Of a stretch of DNA of 47,309 bases, positions 33,452-41,288 are shown piece after piece; within the stretch, counting starts at the first letter, position 1, and every line of letters begins with the position of its first letter. The notes under the pieces are model-generated. The model saw nothing but the letters and a program-made list of their open reading frames with translations, searched no databases and was not told where the DNA came from. Both the position numbers and the translations under genes were made by a program. The DNA comes from Chitinophagaceae bacterium (GTDB lineage Bacteria > Bacteroidota > Bacteroidia > Chitinophagales > Chitinophagaceae): the NCBI GenBank assembly GCA_947451935.1, contig CANGBH010000014.1, positions 1 through 47,309 of the forward strand. The letters run 5' to 3'.

Positions 33452-34670
33452 AATAAATCAAATACCTCTTCCTAATCACCTTAAACTCACTCAACATTGG
33501 CTCCCAAGATTTTCGGATGGACTCTTCTGATTCTCCAGCTATAATCTGCAACATCAGTTCTTCATTGCCAGCAAGTTTATTAAAAAAAGCATCTTTGATT
33601 TCTCCAGATTTTGGAAGAATAAAAAAGTGTTCCTTGTCTGCGTAAAATTTATAGGCATTGATTAAATACGAAAGTTGAATCCTAGTACCCATTTTCTTCT
33701 TCACTTCTTCAGCAGATCCAGTTATCCTCCAGCCATAACATTGTTGATCTGCAAACTTCGGAAACAGAGCGCCAGGCATAGCTTTGGGCATAAAGCTATA
33801 TAAATCCTTGGGTAAAGATGGATGTCCAAATACCTGAAACGGCGTAGCTGTTCCACGCCCCTCACTTAATACAGTGCCCTCAAAAAAACAGATCGATGGA
33901 TAACAATATATCGAAGACATCGTGGGCAAATTGGGCGAAGGCTTCACCGGCAAACTATAAACAGTTTGATGTGTATAGTTTTTACACGGAATGACCTTGA
34001 GTAAATTCTTACCTTTTTTTAAAAGACTATCATAAACTTGTTGCGTTGAAGATGAAATCCATTTTTCTCCTATCAACATGCGGGCATATTCACCAATAGT
34101 CATCCCATATACAACTGGTACAGGCTGCATGCCAACAAACGATTTATAGGATGGGTCTAATACTGGACCATCTACATAATGTCCGTTTGGATTTGGCCTA
34201 TCTAAAATCAACAATTGTTTTTTTGCGCTAATTACTCCCTCCATTAACTCTTCAAGCGATGAAATAAACGTATAAAATCGAACCCCTACATCTTGAATAT
34301 CAAACAAGACAATATCAACCCCTTCAAGATCTTGAGACGACGGCCTTCGCTTACTGCCATATAACGAAATAACAGGTATCCCTGTCTTTTCATCAACATA
34401 ATTACCTACTTTCTCGCCTGCATCTGCAGTGCCTCTAAACCCATGCTCTGGGCCAAAAATGACTTTAATGTTGATGCCTTTACTCAACAGAGTATCCACC
34501 AGGTGAGTTTCTCCTAACGTTGACGTCTGATTTGCAAAAACAGCTACTTGCTTGCCTTTGAGCAAGGGTAAATACTGAGGTAGGCTATTTGCCCCTGGCA
34601 AAACATGCTGAGCCTTTGCAAAAAAAATGCCGAATACCAAAACCAATGAAAAAACGAATGCTTTTGACAT
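33450..34670 (-). CDS. DUF1343 protein, NamZ-type exo-beta-N-acetylmuramidase
   Basis: 406 residues. The signal peptide is AFVFSLVLVFGIFFAKAQ. The DUF1343 core has VFANQTSTLG, FGPEHGFRGTADAGEKVGNY, VDIVLFDIQDVGVRFYTFISSL, LILDRPNPNG and SEGRGTATPFQVFG. In Bacillus subtilis the DUF1343 protein NamZ releases N-acetylmuramic acid from peptidoglycan ends, and this homologue probably acts in the periplasm on turnover fragments. The stop codon overlaps the heptad repeat, but the length is normal for the family, so truncation is not evident. Confidence 0.9.
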   Translation of the reverse strand: MSKAFVFSLVLVFGIFFAKAQHVLPGANSLPQYLPLLKGKQVAVFANQTSTLGETHLVDTLLSKGINIKVIFGPEHGFRGTADAGEKVGNYVDEKTGIPVISLYGSKRRPSSQDLEGVDIVLFDIQDVGVRFYTFISSLEELMEGVISAKKQLLILDRPNPNGHYVDGPVLDPSYKSFVGMQPVPVVYGMTIGEYARMLIGEKWISSSTQQVYDSLLKKGKNLLKVIPCKNYTHQTVYSLPVKPSPNLPTMSSIYCYPSICFFEGTVLSEGRGTATPFQVFGHPSLPKDLYSFMPKAMPGALFPKFADQQCYGWRITGSAEEVKKKMGTRIQLSYLINAYKFYADKEHFFILPKSGEIKDAFFNKLAGNEELMLQIIAGESEESIRKSWEPMLSEFKVIRKRYLIY

Positions 34671-34819
34671 GGATTTATAAATATATTTTCAATAAAAATA
34701 AAAGATTAAGATTAATTTAGCACCGTTTTTATGCTGTACTATCTCCCTCCAAAAACAACAACACTGTTGAATACAAGGTAGGTCCAATCAGTGAGAGAAT
34801 AATCATTAAAATTCAAATT

Positions 34820-35248
34820 ATGCAAGTAAAAAAAGGTGATGTAGTACGTGTTCACTACACAGGCACACTAACAGATGGATCACAATTTGACAGTTCAGTA
34901 GGAAGAAATCCACTTGAATTTACCGTTGGGGCAGGACAAATGATTGCTGGTTTCGATGCTGGTGTATTAGGCATGGTTGTTGGCGAAAAGAAAACACTGC
35001 AAATTGATCCTGACAATGGATATGGACAATCTAATCCTGAGGCGATTATTGAATTCCCAAAAACAAATGTTCCAGAAGGAATGCAACTAGAAATTGGAAT
35101 GCAACTTAACCTTCAAAACGAATATGGCCAACCCGTTCCAGTAGTGATCATAGAACTTAGAGAAGATGTAGTGGTAATGGATGCCAACCATTCTCTTGCT
35201 GGCAAAGACCTTATTTTTGAAGTAGAATTGGTTGAAATCGTAAACTAA
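34820..35248 (+). CDS. FKBP-type peptidyl-prolyl isomerase, SlyD-like
   Basis: 142 residues. The split FKBP domain has VRVHYTGTLTDGSQFDSS, GAGQMIAGFDAGVLGMVVGEK and the C-terminal DANHSLAGKDLIFEVELVEI, with an insert-in-flap domain between, as in SlyD. It lacks the His/Cys-rich metal-binding tail of E. coli SlyD. It should be a cytosolic foldase/chaperone. A 99-base leader follows a one-mismatch -7 box (TAATTTAG at 34713-34720); the leader has a small CAACACTGTTG palindrome but no recognised riboswitch. Confidence 0.92.
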   Translation: MQVKKGDVVRVHYTGTLTDGSQFDSSVGRNPLEFTVGAGQMIAGFDAGVLGMVVGEKKTLQIDPDNGYGQSNPEAIIEFPKTNVPEGMQLEIGMQLNLQNEYGQPVPVVIIELREDVVVMDANHSLAGKDLIFEVELVEIVN

Positions 35249-35251
35249 TCC

Positions 35252-36196
35252 TTAGACCAATACGATTCTATAACACCACCGCAGCAATTTCCCCTTGAAA
35301 TCAAATGGCGTTGTTGCGGTGGTTATATCAGTTACACTCCCCTTTATAGAATCGATCTCCAAACTAAATTTCCTTGCGTTTGTGCTAAAATAAAGGACTC
35401 CCCCTGGAGTAAGCTTTGAAAGACATTCATTTATCAATTCTACATGCATCTGTTGAATATCAAATACTTCTTTCATCGCTTTGCTATTACTAAATGTAGG
35501 AGGATCTAGAATAATCAAATCAAAAGAAGCAGGAGGTATTGTGGGCAAGTATTGTAACACATCAGCCCGTTCAAAATAATACTCATCTCCAAGAAATTCA
35601 TTCAATTCCATATTGCGTTCTGCCCAGGCTAGATAAGTATTAGAGAGATCAACTGAAATCACTTCTTTAGCACCCCCAGCAGCTGCATACACTGAGAATG
35701 CCCCTGTATAACAAAAGAGATTTAACACTCGTTTGCCTTCAGATTCTTTACGAACCATATTGCGTGTAATGCGATGATCAATGAATAAACCTGTATCCAA
35801 ATAATCATTGAGATTCACATAAAAGATCAAGCCACCTTCATTCACCTCGATAAACTCCTTTCTATCGTCAGCTTTCTGATATTGGTCGGTTCGACCTTCT
35901 TTACGCTTGCGCTCCTTTAAATGCACTTGATCAGGAGTTTTAGAAAGCACCTTCATAATCACTCCTACACTCTGTGTAAGCCATGTATCATATTCTTCGT
36001 CAGATAATTTATGATTGCTTCTGTATTCTGTAATTTGAACATCATCTTCATACAAGTCAATAATCAATGGAAACTCAGGAAGGTCACGATCATATAATCG
36101 ATAACATGTAATTTTCTGTTGCAAAGCACGCTGCCGAAGGGTCTTATATACTTTCTTCAACCTATTTTCAAACATGCCTAATTTCTCATCCAACAT
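35252..36196 (-). CDS. Stand-alone RlmK-like 23S rRNA methyltransferase
   Basis: 314 residues, matching end to end the C-terminal half (RlmK, m7G2069) of E. coli RlmKL: MFENRLKKVYKTL, CYRLYDRDLPEFPLIIDLY, NLNDYLDTGLFIDHRITR, LNLFCYTGAFSVYAAAGG, VDLSNTYLAWAERNM and the catalytic DLIILDPPTFSNSKAM. The RlmL half (THUMP plus m2G2445 domain) is absent. ATG 36196 follows a one-mismatch box (TTAATTTG) by five bases; ATG 36175 would start exactly at the MFENR homology. It is convergent with the FKBP gene with a three-base gap. Confidence 0.88.
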   Translation of the reverse strand: MLDEKLGMFENRLKKVYKTLRQRALQQKITCYRLYDRDLPEFPLIIDLYEDDVQITEYRSNHKLSDEEYDTWLTQSVGVIMKVLSKTPDQVHLKERKRKEGRTDQYQKADDRKEFIEVNEGGLIFYVNLNDYLDTGLFIDHRITRNMVRKESEGKRVLNLFCYTGAFSVYAAAGGAKEVISVDLSNTYLAWAERNMELNEFLGDEYYFERADVLQYLPTIPPASFDLIILDPPTFSNSKAMKEVFDIQQMHVELINECLSKLTPGGVLYFSTNARKFSLEIDSIKGSVTDITTATTPFDFKGKLLRWCYRIVLV

Positions 36197-36284
36197 AGCA
36201 GCAAATTAAGTACACCAAGGAGAAATAAGAAGTTTATTTTTTTGATGTTCAAACGTTGATTAATTTTATTACATAAATTAAATC

Positions 36285-36998
36285 ATGAAAAAAATCATCC
36301 ACCGAGATAAAAGCAGGGGTTACGCAAATCATGGATGGCTTGAGAGCTATCATACATTCAGTTTTGCAGGATACCACGATCCATCGCGAATACATTTTGG
36401 CGCACTCAGGGTATTGAACGACGATAGAGTTGATGGAGGAATGGGCTTTGGCATGCATCCTCACGACAATATGGAAATCATTACCATCCCTCTTTCTGGC
36501 GCATTACAACATAGGGATTCAATGGGATTCAATTCCATCATAAAAGAAGGCGATGTTCAGATCATGAGTGCAGGAACAGGAATCAGGCATTCAGAAATGA
36601 ATCCATCACCTTCGGAAGCCGCAAGGTTTCTTCAAATTTGGGTTTTCCCTAGAGAAAAAAATAGTGAACCACGCTATGATCAACAATACTTTGAAATTGA
36701 AGAACGAAAAAATAAACTTCAATTAATTGTTGCCCCTGTCAAAATCGGTAAAGAAGTACAAATTATGCAAGATGCCTGGTTTTGGTTAACGAATCCAGAA
36801 AAAGGCTTTTCTCAACAGTATTCACTTCAAGATAAACAACATGGTATTTATCTCTTTGTAATTGAAGGTCAAATCACCATTGCAGGTGAAGTATTGAATA
36901 GAAGGGACGCTATAGGCTTGAACGACATAGAGGAATTCACGTTCACTGCAGAAGAGGAAGCGAAAATACTCATTATGGAATTGCCGATGAATTGGTAA
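36285..36998 (+). CDS. Pirin family protein
   Basis: 237 residues, bicupin. The N-terminal cupin carries metal ligands in GFGMHPHDNMEII and GTGIRHSEMNPS (His-x-His, His, Glu). HTFSFAGYHDPSRIHFGALRVLNDD is the pirin signature. Bacterial pirins such as YhhW can act as quercetin 2,3-dioxygenases, but their physiological roles vary. It has a one-mismatch -7 box (TAATTTTA) about 15 bases upstream and is followed by the rhodanese-thioredoxin gene after 50 bases. Confidence 0.93.
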   Translation: MKKIIHRDKSRGYANHGWLESYHTFSFAGYHDPSRIHFGALRVLNDDRVDGGMGFGMHPHDNMEIITIPLSGALQHRDSMGFNSIIKEGDVQIMSAGTGIRHSEMNPSPSEAARFLQIWVFPREKNSEPRYDQQYFEIEERKNKLQLIVAPVKIGKEVQIMQDAWFWLTNPEKGFSQQYSLQDKQHGIYLFVIEGQITIAGEVLNRRDAIGLNDIEEFTFTAEEEAKILIMELPMNW

Positions 36999-37048
36999 AT
37001 AACAAGTCGTATTAGAGAATATTAGTAATTTCAACTAAATCATTATTC

Positions 37049-37738
37049 ATGAAATACATTTCGCTCGGCCTCCTATTGCTTTTTTTGGCATGTGCAACTA
37101 ATGGTCAGAAAAATCTGACAGCAACCCCAGAGAAATTTTCTACAGCAATACAAGCCGATAATATACAACTGCTTGATGTCAGAACTGCAGATGAGTACAA
37201 AAGTGGTCATATAAAGAATGCGCTTCAAGCAAACTGGCTTAATAGAGCAGAGTTTGATGACAGAACATCTCATCTAGATAAACAAAAACCAATTTTTATC
37301 TACTGCCTTAGTGGAGGCAGAAGCGGAGCAGCGGCTCAAGCATTGACTGCACTAGGATACACAGTAACGAATCTTGAAGGTGGAATCAATGCATGGAAAA
37401 GAGAAAACATGCCATTAGAAGGCGTTGACCCCAATGCTCCTCAAACAAGCATGAAAACCTTTGAAGGACAAATCATGAGTAAAGAAATTGTACTGGTCGA
37501 TTTTGGAGCCGTATGGTGTCCTCCATGTAAAAAAATGGAACCCGTTTTACAAGAATTTATGGCCGAGAACAACAGCAAATTAATGTTGCTAAAAATGGAT
37601 GGAGGTATAGAAACAAAATTGATGAAGAGCCTTAATGTAGAAGCCCTGCCAACTTTTATCCTCTTTGTTCATGGCAAAGAAGTTAAAAGAAAACAGGGCC
37701 TCGTATCAAAAGAAGAATTTAACGCTTGGATCAACTAG
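37049..37738 (+). CDS. Rhodanese-thioredoxin fusion lipoprotein
   Basis: 229 residues. The N-terminus SLGLLLLFLACATNG has a lipobox (FLAC) for lipid anchoring. A rhodanese domain spans about residues 25-125 with the active Cys at 86 in YCLSGGRSG. A thioredoxin domain spans about 130-229 with the redox pair C157-C160 in AVWCPPCKKM and the cis-Pro in ALPTFILF. The joined domains suggest that a sulfane sulfur or persulfide formed on the rhodanese could be reduced by the thioredoxin in the periplasm; this is inference. Its stop overlaps that of the convergent M1 peptidase by four bases (CTAG). Confidence 0.9.
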   Translation: MKYISLGLLLLFLACATNGQKNLTATPEKFSTAIQADNIQLLDVRTADEYKSGHIKNALQANWLNRAEFDDRTSHLDKQKPIFIYCLSGGRSGAAAQALTALGYTVTNLEGGINAWKRENMPLEGVDPNAPQTSMKTFEGQIMSKEIVLVDFGAVWCPPCKKMEPVLQEFMAENNSKLMLLKMDGGIETKLMKSLNVEALPTFILFVHGKEVKRKQGLVSKEEFNAWIN

Positions 37739-40077
37739 TTTTGTTGCTTTGCTTTCTGCATCGCATTAGCAGCTCCACCAGTTGCGCGTGCTGCTCCAGG
37801 ACCGGAAAAACCAAGACCTTCCTTCTTAAATAATTGGAATCTACTTGGCATTTCTTTCAATGGCCACATTCCATTTGCTTCATTGATATCAGCAGTTTCC
37901 CTCATTGGATCAAGCTTTATCGATGCAACTTCTTTATTTTTTAAGAATAGCTTAGTAACTTCTTTTTCATTTAATCTCCAAATAGTAACAGGAATACGAT
38001 CCACTTCTTTAGTTCCATCTTTAAATGTCCACTCAATAATAATTGGCATCACTAACCCACCTTCATTCTTAAATTTCAGCTGATAAATATTCTTATCTTC
38101 CCATGCAGCATAGTTTGCCTTATCGATTTGAGCTTCTTGTTGCTTCTGGATATTTTCTTCCTTCATTTTTGCATCAGCACCTCTATTATAATAATAGAAA
38201 TCACGGAGTGTTGTATCTGCATCGGTATAGAATTCAATCTTCTTCTCTGATCTATTGCGTTGTTTGCTGATTGATTCAAATGCAGGAGATTTCATCGCCG
38301 AGATATTTTTATCAGCATCCAACTTAAACCACTTCACCTCTTCTAAAGCAATGTCTACAGGATCTACACCAAAATACCATCCTCTCCAAAACCAATCTAA
38401 ATCAACAGCACTAGCATCTTCTAAAGTCCTGAAAAGATCTGCAGGTGTGGGGTGCTTGAATGCCCAACGTTTTGCATATTCTCCAAATGCAAAATCAAAC
38501 AACTCTCTTCCCATGATGGTTTCGCGAAGGATATTCAATCCAGTTGCTGCTTTAGCGTAAGCATTTGCACCAACATCAGCCACGTTATCTCCCTTAGTCA
38601 TGATAGGCTCCAATTCATCCTTGGGCAACTTCATATAATCAGTAATCAAATGAGCTGGACCTCTTCTAGAAGGATAATTATTATCAAACTCTTGCTCTGT
38701 TAGAAATTGACAAAATGTATTCAATCCTTCATCCATCCACCAATATTGTCTCTCATCAGAATTGACAATCATTGGAAAAAAGTTATGACCCACTTCATGT
38801 ATGATAACACCAATTGCACCATACTTAGTGGACTCACTGTATGTACCATCTTTTTCAGCTCTTCCATAATTCATGGCAAGCATCGGATATTCCATACCAA
38901 TAGCCGCTTCAACTGATTGTGCAACAGGATATGGATAGGGAATAGTGTATTTTGAATATGTCTTGATGGTATGAGCAACCGCTTTGGTTGAATATTTTTT
39001 ATAAATAGGATAAGCCTCTTTGCCATAGAAACTCATGCACATGATTTTTTTCCCATTTACTGTAACAGGCATGGCATCCCATACTAATCGTCTTGATGAG
39101 TTGAATGCAAAGTCCCTCACATTAGTTGCCTCAAAAACCCAAGTCTTTCTTTTTGTTGATTTTTCCTTTGCATTCTCCAATGCCTCATCCAATGTTACTA
39201 CCTCAATTGGCTCTGTTGCGGTTTGTGCCTGCTGCCAACGGGCTAACTGTGCTGCACTTAGCACTTCATTGATATTCCTACATTCACCCGTAGAAGCGAC
39301 TATATGATCTTCTGGAACATTGATATTGACTTTAAAATTTCCAAAGGTAACTGCGAACTCAGAGCCTCCTGCAAATTGCATATTTTGCCAGCCCTGAAAA
39401 TCACTATACACCGCTAAACGAGGATACCATTGTGCAATAGAATATAAATTATTACCATCTTCAGCAAAGTACTCATATCCACCCCTGCCGTAGCGTGTTA
39501 ATTTATCAGGAATCTTATAATTCCAATTTACTTTAAACGAAAATTTTTGACCAGCCTTTAATGGAGTGGGCAAATCAATTCTCAACATCGTATGATTAAT
39601 GATATATGGCAATGATTTACCAGACGCATCGGTTAATTGGGTAATATTCAATCCATAGCCATTTAAATAGTCCTTTGGCGTCATTTTGAGTAGATCCAGA
39701 TTGGTCATCTTTTCCTGCATAGTAGACTGCCTATCGTAATTATTATCACTTTCGGGATGATGAATATTTTCATCGAGCTGCAACCAGAGGTAAGTCAATA
39801 CATCAGGAGAATTGTTGAAATAGGTAATCGATTCAGATCCAGTTAATACATTAGCAACCTCATCCAAATTGGCATTGATATCGTAATCAACACGTTGCTG
39901 CCAATACTTTGGACCAGGTGCTCCGCTTGCAGTCCTGTATTCATTTGGAGTTGGAAGAAGATAATCCAATTGCTCGAATGAATTACCATGGTTTGAACCT
40001 GCATTACGCAAAGGTTGTGCTACTGTAAAATTTGATACAGCCACTAACAGAAGAATGATAAAAGAAAACTGCTTCAT
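37735..40077 (-). CDS. M1 family zinc metallopeptidase, secreted
   Basis: 780 residues. The signal peptide is FSFIILLLVAVSNFTVAQ. The zinc site HEVGHN is near residues 427-431, with the third ligand Glu 18 residues after the second His (WWMDEGLN). The exopeptidase motif is GMEYP instead of the usual GAMEN, as in the Bacteroidota subfamily. A beta-rich N-terminal domain precedes it, and a Gly/Ala/Gln-rich low-complexity tail ends the protein. It probably trims peptides in the periplasm or outside. It follows the HupE-like gene by six bases, so the two are likely one operon. Confidence 0.92.
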   Translation of the reverse strand: MKQFSFIILLLVAVSNFTVAQPLRNAGSNHGNSFEQLDYLLPTPNEYRTASGAPGPKYWQQRVDYDINANLDEVANVLTGSESITYFNNSPDVLTYLWLQLDENIHHPESDNNYDRQSTMQEKMTNLDLLKMTPKDYLNGYGLNITQLTDASGKSLPYIINHTMLRIDLPTPLKAGQKFSFKVNWNYKIPDKLTRYGRGGYEYFAEDGNNLYSIAQWYPRLAVYSDFQGWQNMQFAGGSEFAVTFGNFKVNINVPEDHIVASTGECRNINEVLSAAQLARWQQAQTATEPIEVVTLDEALENAKEKSTKRKTWVFEATNVRDFAFNSSRRLVWDAMPVTVNGKKIMCMSFYGKEAYPIYKKYSTKAVAHTIKTYSKYTIPYPYPVAQSVEAAIGMEYPMLAMNYGRAEKDGTYSESTKYGAIGVIIHEVGHNFFPMIVNSDERQYWWMDEGLNTFCQFLTEQEFDNNYPSRRGPAHLITDYMKLPKDELEPIMTKGDNVADVGANAYAKAATGLNILRETIMGRELFDFAFGEYAKRWAFKHPTPADLFRTLEDASAVDLDWFWRGWYFGVDPVDIALEEVKWFKLDADKNISAMKSPAFESISKQRNRSEKKIEFYTDADTTLRDFYYYNRGADAKMKEENIQKQQEAQIDKANYAAWEDKNIYQLKFKNEGGLVMPIIIEWTFKDGTKEVDRIPVTIWRLNEKEVTKLFLKNKEVASIKLDPMRETADINEANGMWPLKEMPSRFQLFKKEGLGFSGPGAARATGGAANAMQKAKQQN

Positions 40078-40083
40078 GCTTAC

Positions 40084-40671
40084 TTAATTTATAAAAAAAG
40101 GAAATCGCTCTATTGCCATTTGAAATGAAAGTCCAAAAATAACTGAAGAAAAAATCAATACCCAATCTCGTTGCGAAAATAGTTTCATTCTTTGCACAAA
40201 CCACCCAACAAATAACACAAACAATACTACGAATATTTGTCCGCTTTCCAATCCAATGTTAAAGCTTAACAGGCTGCTAAATATATGCTGATCGCTGGAT
40301 AGCATAAATCGTATAGCGTTTGCATATCCCATACCATGAACTAGCCCAAAAAACAACGCTAAAAAATACTGGACCCTTCCAGCTTTAACTAAACCATCTC
40401 TTCGCCAAAGGTTAACCGCAGCAGAAATAAAAATCGTACAGGGTATAGCGAATTCAACATATCGATCATTAAATCGAAGTAAATCTAAGGCACTTAAAAA
40501 CAGGGTGCAAGCATGACCAATAGTAAAGGCAGTAATCAAAACCAATACCCTTTTCCAAGATGAAAATGTATATATGATGGTTAAAACGGCAATAAAGTAA
40601 AGGTGATCCAACGCGTCTAGGCTAAGAATATGAAACCACCCTAATTTAAAATAAAATATAAAATCTGTCAT
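40084..40671 (-). CDS. HupE/UreJ-like membrane protein
   Basis: 195 residues, six predicted membrane segments. The conserved His/Asp motifs of the HupE/UreJ class are visible: GWFHILSLDALDHLYFI in the first helix, FTIGHACTLF in the second and FFGLVHGMGYA in the fourth. HupE and UreJ permeases move nickel or cobalt; whether this branch does so is not known. It is only six bases before the secreted M1 peptidase and is divergent from the DUF6702 gene with a 42-base gap between starts. Confidence 0.85.
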   Translation of the reverse strand: MTDFIFYFKLGWFHILSLDALDHLYFIAVLTIIYTFSSWKRVLVLITAFTIGHACTLFLSALDLLRFNDRYVEFAIPCTIFISAAVNLWRRDGLVKAGRVQYFLALFFGLVHGMGYANAIRFMLSSDQHIFSSLLSFNIGLESGQIFVVLFVLFVGWFVQRMKLFSQRDWVLIFSSVIFGLSFQMAIERFPFFIN

Positions 40672-40699
40672 AATCGTTCACAGCGTTGAAAATTAATCA

Positions 40700-40707
40700 G
40701 ACTTTTG
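40700..40707 (+). promoter_or_regulatory. Near-consensus -7 box before the DUF6702 gene
   Basis: GACTTTTG, one mismatch from TAnnTTTG, six bases before the ATG at 40714. It overlaps a possible TTG start at 40705 and so argues for the ATG. Confidence 0.4.
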
Positions 40708-40713
40708 CGTAAG

Positions 40714-41211
40714 ATGAAACACAAAATTCTATTGTATTGCCTTATTGTTATGCCCTTCTTATTTGGCTTTAAACATCCCTTTTATGTATCTGTCACTGAG
40801 GTTGAATATACCACCAACACCAAAGAGCTAGGAATAACCTGCAAAATATACCAGGATAATTTACAGGAAGCCCTTAGACCATCCACATCAACTAAAATCG
40901 ACTTAGAACAAGGCAACAAGGGCGAAAATAATAAATTGATCGAAGCCTATATCAGAAAACATTTATCTATTATAATCAATGGGCAAAAAAAAGGCATTCA
41001 ATACCTGGGTTATGAGAACGATAATGAAGCTACCTGGATTTTCTTCACGATTTCTTCATTAAAGAATGTCAAATCAATTGGGGTATCCACTGATCTATTA
41101 TACGAGTACAAAAAAGAATTCACCAACATCATTCATATTACCATAGATGGTAAACGAAAAAGTTTCAAATTGAATAGTCCTGAAACAGAGGTAAGTGCTA
41201 TGAGGGAATGA
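40714..41211 (+). CDS. DUF6702 family exported protein
   Basis: 165 residues from the ATG at 40714. The hydrophobic start HKILLYCLIVMPFLFGFKH is a signal sequence, followed by HPFYVSVTEVEYTTNTKELGITCKIY, a beta-strand-rich pattern typical of DUF6702 with His-Pro-Phe/Tyr at the mature N-terminus. IFFTISSLKNVKSIGVSTDLLYE and QTNIIHI-like strands complete a small beta-sandwich. Function unknown. It faces away from the HupE-like/M1 peptidase pair and could share their role; that is inference from position. Confidence 0.75.
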   Translation: MKHKILLYCLIVMPFLFGFKHPFYVSVTEVEYTTNTKELGITCKIYQDNLQEALRPSTSTKIDLEQGNKGENNKLIEAYIRKHLSIIINGQKKGIQYLGYENDNEATWIFFTISSLKNVKSIGVSTDLLYEYKKEFTNIIHITIDGKRKSFKLNSPETEVSAMRE

Positions 41212-41288
41212 TTGATTTCACTCATTCATATCGCAATACTGTCAATTCCAATATTTAACCAATCTAGAACAGTAAACCTAATTGAGTA

